This document shows, piece after piece, positions 1 through 6,569 of a DNA stretch of 11,112 nucleotides. The position numbers and the translations under genes were made by a program. Where the stretch lies: contig CAJPRR010000071.1 of the NCBI GenBank assembly GCA_905373085.1, forward strand, positions 1 to 11,112. Direction: 5' to 3'. The notes under the pieces are model-generated. The model had not been told where the DNA came from. It saw only the letters and a program-made list of their open reading frames with translations, and did no database searches. This DNA comes from an uncultured Selenomonas sp. (GTDB lineage: Bacteria; Bacillota; Negativicutes; Selenomonadales; Selenomonadaceae). How positions within the stretch are numbered: the stretch's first letter is position 1; the number at the start of each line of letters is the position of its first letter.

Positions 1-434
1 CGCTTGACCTCCGTGCGCACACCATCGAAAATATGACGTTCCACGTGCACCGCCTCCGCCGTGGCGACAGCGATATAGACAAGCCCCACGGATTTGTCTG
101 CCGTCGCGCCGCCGGGCCCCGCGATGCCCGTGACGCCGACGCCGATATCGGCGGGAATCGCACGGCGCACGCCCTCCGCCATCTCTCGCGCCGTCTCCTC
201 GGACACGGCGCCAAACGCCTTGAGCGTCGCCTCGTGCACGCCGACGAGCGAAGCCTTGACCTCGTTCGTATAAGAAACGACCGCGCCCATCACGTAGGCG
301 GAACTTCCCGCGACATCGGTCAGGCGGCTCGTCAGAAGGCCTCCCGTACACGACTCGGCACAGGCGATCGTCCTGCCGCGCTCACGCAGCAGTCGTCCAA
401 CGATCGTCTCCAATGGCTTCTTTTCCTCGGCCAT
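1..434 (-). CDS. pncC: Nicotinamide-nucleotide amidase PncC / CinA C-terminal domain protein (partial, 3' end outside window)
   Basis: The 144 visible residues begin MAEEKKPLET and match the CinA C-terminal domain from its first conserved block. Visible motifs are AESCTGG (residues 26-32, with the family's catalytic serine at 28), SYTNEVK (54-60, with the lysine at 60 likely the partner residue), GAVSEE (75-80) and VTGIAGPGG (101-109). The family deamidates nicotinamide mononucleotide to nicotinic acid mononucleotide in pyridine nucleotide salvage, in the cytoplasm. The protein starts directly with this domain, so the N-terminal MoaB-like domain of full-length CinA is absent and this is the short PncC form. 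The ATG at 434 follows a GGAAGGGGG ribosome binding site. The gene lies 63 bp downstream of rimO on the same strand and is probably cotranscribed with it. The stop codon lies beyond position 1. The family call is secure; enzymatic activity is inferred. Confidence 0.93.
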   Translation of the reverse strand, partial: MAEEKKPLETIVGRLLRERGRTIACAESCTGGLLTSRLTDVAGSSAYVMGAVVSYTNEVKASLVGVHEATLKAFGAVSEETAREMAEGVRRAIPADIGVGVTGIAGPGGATADKSVGLVYIAVATAEAVHVERHIFDGVRTEVK

Positions 435-497
435 GCCTGCCCCCTTCCAAAATTCTCCCATCCTTCCTGCATATATGCCATCGTACAAACCGTATCC

Positions 498-1826
498 TCA
501 CTCGACAAGCTCGCCGACCGCATCGTAGGTGAATCCCTGCACGATGCGCACGCGCACGATATCGCCGGGCTGGCTCGCCGCATCGCCTTCGATGAAGATC
601 TGCCCGTCGACGCCCGGCGCTTCGCGATAGGAGCGCCCGAAGGCAAGATTCGGCTGCTCCTCGTCGCGGCCTTCGACGAGCACATCGAGTTTCTTGCCCT
701 CAAGCCCTTGGTTCAGTTCCTCCGAAATCTTGCACTGCACGCTCATGAGGTCGTGGTAGCGCTCCCGCATGACATCCTCCGGCACTTGGCGCGGCATGGA
801 AGCAGCGGGCGTATCCTCCTCCTGCGAATAGGTGAAGATGCCCACTTTCTCAAATCGCTGCTCAATGAGGAAGCGGCGCAGCGTCTGGTACTGCGCGTCC
901 GTCTCGCCCGGAAATCCCACGATGAAGGTCGAGCGAATCGCGACGTTCGGTATGCGCGCGCGAATCTTCTTGAGAAGCGTCACGACCTCCTCCTGCGTGT
1001 CGGGGCGGCGCATCGACTTCAGGATCGAGTTGTGCGCATGCTGCAAAGGCAGATCAACGTACTTGCAGATCTTCGGCTCCTGCGCGATCGTCGTGATGAG
1101 TTCATCGGTGAAATTCTTCGGATAGCAGTAGAGCACACGCAGCCACTCGACCTTCTCGATTTTCACAAGCTCCTGCAAGAGACGCGCCAAGGACGGCTCG
1201 CCGTAGATGTCCTTGCCGTAATACGTCGAATCCTGCGCGACGAGTATGATCTCCCGTACGCCTTCGGCGGCAAGGCGTGTGACCTCGCGCTTGATGTCGT
1301 CCATCGTTCGGCTGCGAAAGCGTCCGCGAATCAGCGGAATGGCACAGAAGGCGCAGCGATGGTCGCAGCCCTCGGCGATCTTCACATAGGCCGTGTAGGC
1401 GGGCGTCGTCAGAATGCGCGGCGTCTTCGCATCGTAGACGATCTCGTTCTCCCCCGCCAAGACGATGCGGTTGCCCGCAAGAGTTTCGCGCACCGCCTCC
1501 ATGATGCGGTTCCATGCGCCCGTGCCAATGATGGCGTCGGCTTCGGGCATGTCGTCCAAAAGCTCCTGATGATAGCGTTCCCCGAGACAGCCCGCGATGA
1601 TGAGCGAACGACAGCAGCCCGTTTCCTTGTACTCCGCCATATTGAGCACCGTCGTGATGGATTCCTCCTTCGCCGACTGGATAAAAGCGCACGTATTGAC
1701 GATAATGATCTCCGCTTCTGCCGGATCGGGCGTAAGCTCGATGCCGTTGTCCTGCAAGATGCCGAGCATGACTTCCGTATCGACGAGATTCTTGGCGCAG
1801 CCGAGGCTGATGAATCCTGCTTTCAA
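498..1826 (-). CDS. rimO: Ribosomal protein S12 methylthiotransferase RimO
   Basis: This 442-residue protein has the usual RimO length and layout. The N-terminal UPF0004 domain carries three cysteines (C10 in LGCAKN, C46 in NTCAF, C80 in AGCLGERY) that bind the auxiliary 4Fe-4S cluster. The radical-SAM motif CDHRCAFC supplies C154, C158 and C161. A TRAM-like RNA-binding domain occupies roughly the last 65 residues. RimO adds a methylthio group to the conserved Asp of ribosomal protein S12, using S-adenosylmethionine and sulfur from the clusters. The opening MKAGFISLGCAKNLVDTE separates it from the tRNA enzyme MiaB. The start codon is TTG, supported by a GAGGGGG ribosome binding site (1834-1840) seven bases upstream. 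It lies between the solute-binding protein gene and pncC on the same strand. No convincing promoter of its own was seen, so it may depend on read-through past the hairpin at 1871-1894. Confidence 0.96.
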   Translation of the reverse strand: MKAGFISLGCAKNLVDTEVMLGILQDNGIELTPDPAEAEIIIVNTCAFIQSAKEESITTVLNMAEYKETGCCRSLIIAGCLGERYHQELLDDMPEADAIIGTGAWNRIMEAVRETLAGNRIVLAGENEIVYDAKTPRILTTPAYTAYVKIAEGCDHRCAFCAIPLIRGRFRSRTMDDIKREVTRLAAEGVREIILVAQDSTYYGKDIYGEPSLARLLQELVKIEKVEWLRVLYCYPKNFTDELITTIAQEPKICKYVDLPLQHAHNSILKSMRRPDTQEEVVTLLKKIRARIPNVAIRSTFIVGFPGETDAQYQTLRRFLIEQRFEKVGIFTYSQEEDTPAASMPRQVPEDVMRERYHDLMSVQCKISEELNQGLEGKKLDVLVEGRDEEQPNLAFGRSYREAPGVDGQIFIEGDAASQPGDIVRVRIVQGFTYDAVGELVE

Positions 1827-1833
1827 AAAATTT

Positions 1834-1840
1834 CCCCCTC
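1834..1840 (-). promoter_or_regulatory. Ribosome binding site fixing the TTG start of rimO
   Basis: Read on the minus strand this is GAGGGGG, followed by seven A/T bases and then TTG. No ATG or GTG at comparable spacing would give the conserved MKAGFISLGC N-terminus. Confidence 0.75.
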
Positions 1841-1870
1841 AAGGTATATTCAAGTCATAGCAAGCATAAG

Positions 1871-1894
1871 GGGAGGAATCCGAGGATTCCTCCC
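1871..1894 (-). terminator. Perfect inverted repeat between the solute-binding protein gene and rimO, possible terminator
   Basis: GGGAGGAATCC (1871-1881) is followed by its exact complement (1884-1894), so an 11-bp stem is possible (9-10 bp with a realistic loop). It begins 11 bases after the stop codon of the solute-binding protein gene. On the minus strand it is followed by CTTATGCTTGCT, which is a poor U-tract. On the plus strand a run of six T follows after a seven-base gap, but no plus-strand gene ends here. It may be a weak terminator, a 3' stabiliser or a processing site that partly separates the two genes. Confidence 0.5.
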
Positions 1895-1905
1895 ACCATC
1901 ATTTT

Positions 1906-2943
1906 TTACTGCAGCCGCACTTCCTTCACCCAACGATCCAGAAGATCGTGCCGCTGGCTCGGGCTGAAATCCTGCGGCCTGGAAAAGAGCACGACGTCCT
2001 TGCCCGGAAAAGACTTATAGGCAATCGTCACGGGATTGAGCGGCACGAAGAAGAACTCCCGGCTCTGCAGGGCGAGCTGCGCCTCATCGCCCAGCAGCCA
2101 CTCTGCAAAGGCCTTCGCCTGCTCCTCGTTCTTTGCGCCCTCGGCCAGTCCCACACCCGTCAGCGTATACGCCGTGCCGTCCTCGGGGTAGATGATCTGC
2201 AGAGGATAGCCCTGATGGATGTAGCGCATGACCTCGCTCTGCACGGCAACGGAAACGTCGACCTCGCCCATGCCCGCCATGCGCACGGGCGTCGAAAGAT
2301 ATTTGGAATACTGCACGACCTTGGGCTGTATGCCGCGCAGGATATCGTACGTCGCCGCGTCGCCGAACTGCGACATCATGGAGAAGAAGAGATTCGCCGA
2401 TGCATCCGCCGCAAAGAAGTCCGTAATGCCGACGCGCATCCCCTGCATCGAGGCCAGCTCCATCCACGTATTCGGCACGCGCGGCACAGAGCGCACATAA
2501 TCGCGGTTAGCGCAGAATACGACGGGATCATACCAGACGCCCGTCCACGCAGCAGATGCATCCTTGAAGGAAGCGCCGATCGAGTCCGTGCTCTCCGAGA
2601 CGTACGGCTGCAGGGCGCCGTCTGCCGCCGCCTTCTCCAATGTCGCACGATCGGCGAGCACGAGATCCGCCCCGCCCTTGCCGATCGCAGCATCCTGACG
2701 CAGCTTCTGCAAGACCTCGGCCGAGCTTACGGGCACGAAGTTCACCTGCACGCGTTTTGCCTTCTCGTATCCTTCAGCGAGGATTCCCACATGCTCGGGA
2801 GGCAAGGTCGTATATACCGTGATCGACTGCTGAGGCCGCTCCCGCCGCGTCCTGTCCGCATGCCCCGCCAAATTGTCCGAAATCGTCGCGATCAAAAGAA
2901 CCAGCATGAACGCCACGAGGAGCAGAGATGTATATCGTCGCAT
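1906..2943 (-). CDS. Extracellular solute-binding protein of the Fe3+ (AfuA/FbpA-like) ABC transporter family
   Basis: This 345-residue protein has a short basic N-terminus and a hydrophobic segment (about residues 6-21), a Sec signal peptide or membrane anchor. A possible signal peptidase I site follows at LAGHA-D. There is no lipobox cysteine. The mature part reads as a family 1 periplasmic binding protein of the COG1840 type: ITVYTTLPPEH near the start, then GADLVLADRATLEKAAADGA, TGVWYDPVVFCANRDYV, and a C-terminal stretch ending FFFVPLNPVTIAYKSFPG. Relatives bind ferric iron or other small ligands such as phosphonates or sugar phosphates. The adjacent tyrosine pair typical of iron-binding FbpA was not seen, so the ligand is left open. 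No permease or ATPase gene is next to it, so it is an orphan in this window. The ATG follows GGAGGG at good spacing and a strong promoter lies about 70 bp upstream. Confidence 0.82.
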   Translation of the reverse strand: MRRYTSLLLVAFMLVLLIATISDNLAGHADRTRRERPQQSITVYTTLPPEHVGILAEGYEKAKRVQVNFVPVSSAEVLQKLRQDAAIGKGGADLVLADRATLEKAAADGALQPYVSESTDSIGASFKDASAAWTGVWYDPVVFCANRDYVRSVPRVPNTWMELASMQGMRVGITDFFAADASANLFFSMMSQFGDAATYDILRGIQPKVVQYSKYLSTPVRMAGMGEVDVSVAVQSEVMRYIHQGYPLQIIYPEDGTAYTLTGVGLAEGAKNEEQAKAFAEWLLGDEAQLALQSREFFFVPLNPVTIAYKSFPGKDVVLFSRPQDFSPSQRHDLLDRWVKEVRLQ

Positions 2944-3015
2944 CGCTTTCCCTCCACGGTTCTTATCGAAGCGCCGACAGCTTCAGCGCTTCCTTGAAAG
3001 TATATCATTGGGTAC

Positions 3016-3044
3016 ATTATACATAAAATGCCGCACTTATACAA
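3016..3044 (-). promoter_or_regulatory. Promoter of the solute-binding protein gene
   Basis: On the minus strand TTGTAT (3039-3044) and TATAAT (3016-3021) are separated by exactly 17 bp, a good sigma-70/SigA-type promoter. Transcription would begin near 3009, giving a leader of roughly 65 bases before the ATG at 2943. The -35 box lies ten bases from the palindrome at 3055-3078. Confidence 0.72.
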
Positions 3045-3049
3045 CTGCC

Positions 3050-3078
3050 TATACATGATAGCATATATATGCTATCAT
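3050..3078 (+). promoter_or_regulatory. Promoter of rqcH
   Basis: TATACA (3050-3055) and TATCAT (3073-3078) are 17 bp apart and match the sigma-70/SigA consensus at four and five of six positions. Transcription would start near 3085, about 27 bases before the rqcH ATG. The palindrome fills the whole spacer and the -10 box. Confidence 0.6.
3055..3078. repeat. Perfect 24-bp palindrome in the rqcH promoter, likely operator
   Basis: The half-site ATGATAGCATAT (3055-3066) is followed directly by its exact reverse complement (3067-3078). The site sits between the divergent promoters of rqcH and the solute-binding protein gene and covers the rqcH spacer and -10 box. This is where a dimeric repressor would block rqcH transcription. 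A cruciform or chance A/T-rich symmetry is the alternative. The palindrome is seen directly; its role as an operator is inferred. Confidence 0.6.
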
Positions 3079-3111
3079 AACATTAAGTTTACGAAAGAAC
3101 AGGTGACGACC

Positions 3112-4869
3112 ATGAGCCTCGATGGATTTTCCACACAGCCCTTAGTCAGGGAACTGCGCACCGCGCTCCTAGGCGGACGCATCGACAAGATCACGCAGCC
3201 GACGAAAGCCTCCGTCTTCTTGAGCATACGCCAGCCCGGCAGGAATCACCTGCTGCACATCGCGGCAAGCCCGCAGACAAGCGCCGTCTTCCTCGCGACG
3301 AAGCCGCCCGAGAATCCAGCTGAACCGCCGCTCTTCTGCATGGTTCTGCGCAAGCAGCTCGAAGGAAGCCGCATCGCCGACATCCGTCAGCACTCGCTCG
3401 ACCGCATCCTCTGCTTCGACTTCGACTCTCTCGCGGCCGGCGGCAAGATTGTCACGAAGACCCTCATCGTCGAGCTCATCGGCAAGTACAGCAACATCAT
3501 CCTCGTGCAGGACGGCGTCGTCATCGACGCTCTCAAGAAAGTCGGCAGCGCGAACAGCCGCACGCGCCTCATTCTTCCCGCACGCGAATACGCACCGCCG
3601 CCCGCTCAGGAAAAGCTCGACCTGCGCACCGTGAAGCCCGACATCATCGTCGAACGCCTCGCACAAGATATGGAAGCGACGCTTTGTAAAGGACTTTTGA
3701 ACGCCTGTCTGGGTTTCGGCCCAGTGAGCGCCCGCGAGGTCATCTTTTCTGCCGGATTGCCCGAGAAGATGCTCTGCGCCGACTTGGACGCAAAGGACAA
3801 GGAAGCGCTGCAGTGCGCCCTCGCTGAAGTCCATGCCGCCTGCATAGAGGAAGACGCGGCGCCCAGCCTCACCCTTGACAAGAACAGCAAGGTGCTCGCG
3901 ACCTCACCCTTTCCACTCCATTACTTCCCGGCAGAAAGCACGCAGCTCTCCTTTTCCACCATCAGCGCGATGCTCGAAAAAGCCACGCAGCTTGCGGGAG
4001 CCTACACGCCGCCCGAAAAGGATCGCCTGAAGAAATTCGTCAAGACCGAGCTCACGCGTGCCGAAAACAAGCTCGGCGTCCTGCAGGAAGAGCTTCGCCA
4101 AGCAGAAAGCGCCGAGGACTACAAAATCTTTGGCGACAATCTCATGACGTATGCACATCTCTACGAAGACCACGCCGACGCCTCGCTGACCGTCGACAAC
4201 ATCTACAGCGAAGCGGGCGAAAAGATCACGCTGAAACTCGACCGGAGATTGACGCTCAGTCAGAACATGCAGGCGTTCTACCACAAGTACGACAAGCTCA
4301 AGCGTGCGCAGAAGCTGCTCGACGGGCAGATCGCACTCTGCGAGGAGAACATCCGCTATCTCTCCAGCGTCGAAAGCTCCCTCTCCGCCTCCTCGACACT
4401 GCCCGAAATCGAAGAGATCAAAGATGAGCTGATTCAAAGCGGCTTCCTCAAGGAGAGCACGAAAAAAAAGCGGCAGGACAAGCCCTCCGCTCCCTTTCGC
4501 TTCGTGACCGAGGACGGCAAGAGCATCCTCGTCGGCAAGAACAACTACCAGAACGACCGCCTGACCTTCCACACGGCGGCGCCCGACGACATTTGGCTGC
4601 ACGCCAAGGACATCCCCGGCTCGCACGTCATCCTGCGCCTCTCAGGCGAAGAGCCGAGCGAAGAGAACCTGCACCACGCCGCCATCCTCGCTGCACACTT
4701 CAGCAAGGCGCAGGATTCCTCGAACGTGCCCGTCGACTACACCTACCGGCGCTATGTGAAAAAGCCCTCCGGCTCACGTCCGGGCTTCGTCATCTTCACG
4801 CACCAGAAGACGCTTTATGTGACGCCTTCAGCAGAAGACGCGGCAAGGCTGCTTCCCGAAGAGCGCTGA
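3112..4869 (+). CDS. rqcH: RqcH, NFACT-family ribosome quality control factor (Rqc2 homologue)
   Basis: This 585-residue protein has the full NFACT layout. The NFACT-N domain starts at MSLDGFSTQPLVREL. A helix-hairpin-helix lies around residues 194-216 (LLNACLGFGPVSAREVIF), followed by a charged coiled-coil middle (about 300-335 and 385-440). The C-terminal NFACT-R domain carries IWLHAKDIPGSHVIL at about residues 494-508. Asp97 and Arg98 (in HSLDRIL) match the residues needed by Bacillus subtilis RqcH for tRNA recruitment. RqcH binds stalled 50S-peptidyl-tRNA and adds C-terminal alanine tails that mark the nascent chain for degradation. Older annotations call the family fibronectin-binding protein FbpA. 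The ATG at 3112 was chosen because AGGTG lies six bases upstream and the conserved N-terminus begins there; the open frame continues upstream to 3028 but crosses the promoter. It is divergent from the solute-binding protein gene and converges with dut. Confidence 0.95.
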   Translation: MSLDGFSTQPLVRELRTALLGGRIDKITQPTKASVFLSIRQPGRNHLLHIAASPQTSAVFLATKPPENPAEPPLFCMVLRKQLEGSRIADIRQHSLDRILCFDFDSLAAGGKIVTKTLIVELIGKYSNIILVQDGVVIDALKKVGSANSRTRLILPAREYAPPPAQEKLDLRTVKPDIIVERLAQDMEATLCKGLLNACLGFGPVSAREVIFSAGLPEKMLCADLDAKDKEALQCALAEVHAACIEEDAAPSLTLDKNSKVLATSPFPLHYFPAESTQLSFSTISAMLEKATQLAGAYTPPEKDRLKKFVKTELTRAENKLGVLQEELRQAESAEDYKIFGDNLMTYAHLYEDHADASLTVDNIYSEAGEKITLKLDRRLTLSQNMQAFYHKYDKLKRAQKLLDGQIALCEENIRYLSSVESSLSASSTLPEIEEIKDELIQSGFLKESTKKKRQDKPSAPFRFVTEDGKSILVGKNNYQNDRLTFHTAAPDDIWLHAKDIPGSHVILRLSGEEPSEENLHHAAILAAHFSKAQDSSNVPVDYTYRRYVKKPSGSRPGFVIFTHQKTLYVTPSAEDAARLLPEER

Positions 4870-4889
4870 CAGCAGCCCGCTTCAGCGCT
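4862..4889. repeat. Inverted repeat spanning the convergent stop codons of rqcH and dut
   Basis: AGCGCTGA (4862-4869) and TCAGCGCT (4882-4889) are exact complements separated by 12 bases. Each arm contains the stop codon of one gene: TGA of rqcH on the plus strand and TGA of dut on the minus strand. Neither side has a T-run, so this is at most a weak bidirectional 3' hairpin. No other terminator is visible between the two genes, whose coding regions are 12 bp apart. Confidence 0.45.
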
Positions 4890-5337
4890 TGCCCGTCGAG
4901 CCGAACCCTCCCGTGCGCACTTCTCCCGTGCCCGCCTCGTCATCATCGGCGACGAGATACTTGTAGAAGATGCCCTGCGCGATGCGCATGCCCTTCTCCA
5001 CACGAAAATCCGCCGCGCCGAGATTCAGGATCGCTGCCATGATATGCCCCTCATTCTCCTCGTTGTCGTAGTAATCCGCGTCGATGATTCCCTGCGCATT
5101 GACGAGCATGAGCTGATGCTTGAGCGAGATTCCCGAACGGATGTGCAGTCCGAGATACTCATCCTTCTGCATGTACGCCTTGAGTCCCGTCGGCACGATC
5201 GTCACCTTGCCGCACGGCAATACGCAGTCCTTTGCCGCCGCGAGGTCGTAGCCCGCGCTCGCCGCCGTCTTTCTCTGCGGCAGGGAAAGCCCCGCCGCTT
5301 CATACGCCTTGATGATTTCAAATCCACGCTTTCGCAA
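4882..5337 (-). CDS. dut: dUTP diphosphatase (trimeric dUTPase family)
   Basis: Read from the TTG at 5337 the protein has 151 residues and carries all five dUTPase motifs in order. These are AGYDLAA (28-34), RSGIS (67-71), GIIDADYYDNEENEG (83-97, with the catalytic Asp86 and Tyr89), RIAQ (118-121) and the C-terminal RTGGFGSTGK (141-150), which closes over the substrate. The enzyme hydrolyses dUTP to dUMP and pyrophosphate, keeping uracil out of DNA and feeding dTMP synthesis. The expanded third motif resembles the phage and YosS-like dUTPases of Firmicutes rather than the E. coli type. TTG was chosen because AGGAGG (5345-5350) lies seven bases upstream and no ATG lies near it; the longer frame from 5502 would run through the hfq gene and the hairpin. 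It is downstream of hfq on the same strand and converges with rqcH. Confidence 0.93.
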   Translation of the reverse strand: MRKRGFEIIKAYEAAGLSLPQRKTAASAGYDLAAAKDCVLPCGKVTIVPTGLKAYMQKDEYLGLHIRSGISLKHQLMLVNAQGIIDADYYDNEENEGHIMAAILNLGAADFRVEKGMRIAQGIFYKYLVADDDEAGTGEVRTGGFGSTGKR

Positions 5338-5344
5338 AGTATTT

Positions 5345-5350
5345 CCTCCT
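5345..5350 (-). promoter_or_regulatory. Ribosome binding site fixing the TTG start of dut
   Basis: The minus strand reads AGGAGG, seven bases before TTG at 5337. It decides the start because the upstream part of the open frame has no dUTPase homology. Confidence 0.75.
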
Positions 5351-5370
5351 AAGATCTTCGCCGCGTCACG

Positions 5371-5409
5371 AAGAAGAGCCTTCCCCCTCTGCGGGAGAAG
5401 GCTCTTCTT
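5371..5409 (-). terminator. Strong hairpin at the end of hfq, probable terminator or 3' stabiliser
   Basis: AAGAAGAGCCTTC (5371-5383) and GAAGGCTCTTCTT (5397-5409) form a perfect 13-bp stem with a 13-base loop. The minus-strand arm begins inside the TAA stop codon of hfq. On the minus strand the 3' arm ends in UCUUCUUC rather than a clean U-run, so termination may be partial and dut could still be read from upstream. On the plus strand it is followed by ATTTTTCC, but no plus-strand gene ends here. Confidence 0.6.
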
Positions 5410-5641
5410 ATTTTTCCGCCTCGCCGGCCGACGCAAGCTTCGTCGCCGCGATCGTCGATATGGCGTGCTTGTAAACAAGATTCTGCTTGCCCGCCACCTC
5501 AAGAATCACCGTGAAATTGTCGAAGCCCTTGACATATCCCTTCATCTGGAAGCCGTTGAGCAGATGGATGCTGACTGCCCGGTTCTCCTTGCGCATCTGA
5601 TTGAGAAAATTATCCTGTAGGTTCAGCGGTTTTACCGGCAT
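5408..5641 (-). CDS. hfq: RNA chaperone Hfq
   Basis: This 77-residue protein has the usual Hfq length and fold signature. The N-terminal helix reads LQDNFLNQMRKEN (8-20). The Sm1 motif runs from about residue 22 to 48 with GYVKGFDNFTVILE, and the Sm2 motif contains LVYKHAIST (55-63), whose Tyr-Lys-His lines the proximal U-binding pore. Hfq forms a hexameric ring that binds sRNAs and A- or U-rich mRNA regions. The rim reads RKEN rather than the arginine-rich patch of E. coli, and the C-terminal tail is short (about 12 residues), as is common in Firmicutes. The ATG at 5641 follows AGGAGGT at six bases. The first 32 bases overlap the 3' end of miaA in another frame, so the ribosome binding site of hfq is inside miaA and translation may be coupled. 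Confidence 0.97.
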   Translation of the reverse strand: MPVKPLNLQDNFLNQMRKENRAVSIHLLNGFQMKGYVKGFDNFTVILEVAGKQNLVYKHAISTIAATKLASAGEAEK

Positions 5642-6569
5642 GGAAAGACCTCCTTATATCCGTACAAATTTTTTCCAGCAGCAGCTCTTCCCCCTGCGAC
5701 GCCGCATACCAATGTACATACGGCATCTTGCGAAACCATGTGAGCTGGCGCTTCGCGAAATGGCGCGTCGCCTTCTTGATTTCCTCTGCGGCAAGCGGCA
5801 AGTCCATGCTTCCCGCAAGATAGGCAAGCATCTCGCGATAGCCGATGCCCTTCATCGCCGGACAGTCACGAGGCACGCCTTCCGCCAAGAGGGAGCGCAC
5901 CTCGTCGGCAAGACCTGCCTCCAACATCGCATCGACACGTTCCTCGATACGTGCATAGAGCGCTTGCCGCTCACGCCGCAGTCCGATGACATAGGCGTCG
6001 TAGGCAAGTTCCCCGCCTGCCGCCTCGCGCTGCTCGGAGATATGCTCGTTTCCCAAGGAAGCGACCTCCAAGGCACGCACGACGCGGCGGAAATCGTTGA
6101 CATGCAGACGAGCCGCCGCCTCCGGATCGGCTTCCTGCAAAAGGCCGTGGACAAACGCCTTGCCCTTTTCCTGTGCCAGCCTCTCAAGCTTTTCACGATA
6201 GGCGCGATCACCCGAAGTCTCGTTGAAGACGTACCCTTCCAGGAGCGACTTGATGTAAAGCCCCGTGCCGCCGACGACGAGCGGCAGCTTGCCGCGCGCG
6301 GCGATGCGTCCGATCTCCTCCCGCGCGAGGCGCTGAAAGTCCATGACATTGAACGAAGCCGCAGGCGCGAGAATGTCGATGAAGTGATGCGGCACGGCAC
6401 TCAACTCTTCTTTCGTCGGCTTCGCCGTGCCGATGTCGAAGCCCCGATAAAAGAGCATCGAATCGCCCGAGATGATTTCCGCATCAAGCCGTCGGGCAAG
6501 CGCGAGGGAAAGCGCGGTCTTGCCGACCGCCGTCGGCCCTATGAGGACGACGAGCCGCGCCTTCTTCAT
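5610..6569 (-). CDS. miaA: tRNA dimethylallyltransferase MiaA
   Basis: Read from ATG 6569 the protein has 319 residues, typical of MiaA. It shows the P-loop GPTAVGKT (11-18), GDSMLFYRGFDIGTAKPT (35-52) with the general-base aspartate at 36, HHFIDI (61-66), GGTGLYIKSLL (100-110), GIGYREM (241-247) and KRQLTWFRK (273-281). MiaA transfers a dimethylallyl group to N6 of adenosine 37 in tRNAs that read codons starting with U. The usual DSMQVYRGMD block reads DSMLFYRGFD here, a mild substitution. The open frame extends 49 codons further upstream, but that part overlaps the hydrolase and shows no similarity. The ATG at 6569 overlaps the TGA of the hydrolase as ATGA, with GGAG five bases upstream, suggesting translational coupling. 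Its 3' end overlaps hfq by 32 bases; miaA-hfq is a widely conserved pair. Confidence 0.96.
   Translation of the reverse strand: MKKARLVVLIGPTAVGKTALSLALARRLDAEIISGDSMLFYRGFDIGTAKPTKEELSAVPHHFIDILAPAASFNVMDFQRLAREEIGRIAARGKLPLVVGGTGLYIKSLLEGYVFNETSGDRAYREKLERLAQEKGKAFVHGLLQEADPEAAARLHVNDFRRVVRALEVASLGNEHISEQREAAGGELAYDAYVIGLRRERQALYARIEERVDAMLEAGLADEVRSLLAEGVPRDCPAMKGIGYREMLAYLAGSMDLPLAAEEIKKATRHFAKRQLTWFRKMPYVHWYAASQGEELLLEKICTDIRRSFHAGKTAEPTG

Noticed and set aside
469..478. The GCATATATGC palindrome between rimO and pncC as a pncC operator
   Set aside because: It is only 10 bp, A/T-rich, and no convincing promoter accompanies it; kept only as a weak comparison to the rqcH palindrome.
33..1967. 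A 644-codon open frame on the plus strand opposite pncC and rimO
   Set aside because: It is antisense to two certain genes in a frame kept open by G+C-rich codon bias. Its translation is Arg/His/Asp/Leu-rich low-complexity sequence with no recognisable domain and no ribosome binding site.
1948..2997. A 349-codon plus-strand frame opposite the solute-binding protein
   Set aside because: It is the mirror of a gene with a signal peptide, promoter and ribosome binding site; the antisense product has no recognisable features.
3904..4626. Antisense frames within rqcH (3169-3834 and 3904-4626, minus strand)
   Set aside because: Val/Leu/Glu-rich shadows of RqcH codons with no ribosome binding site or homology.
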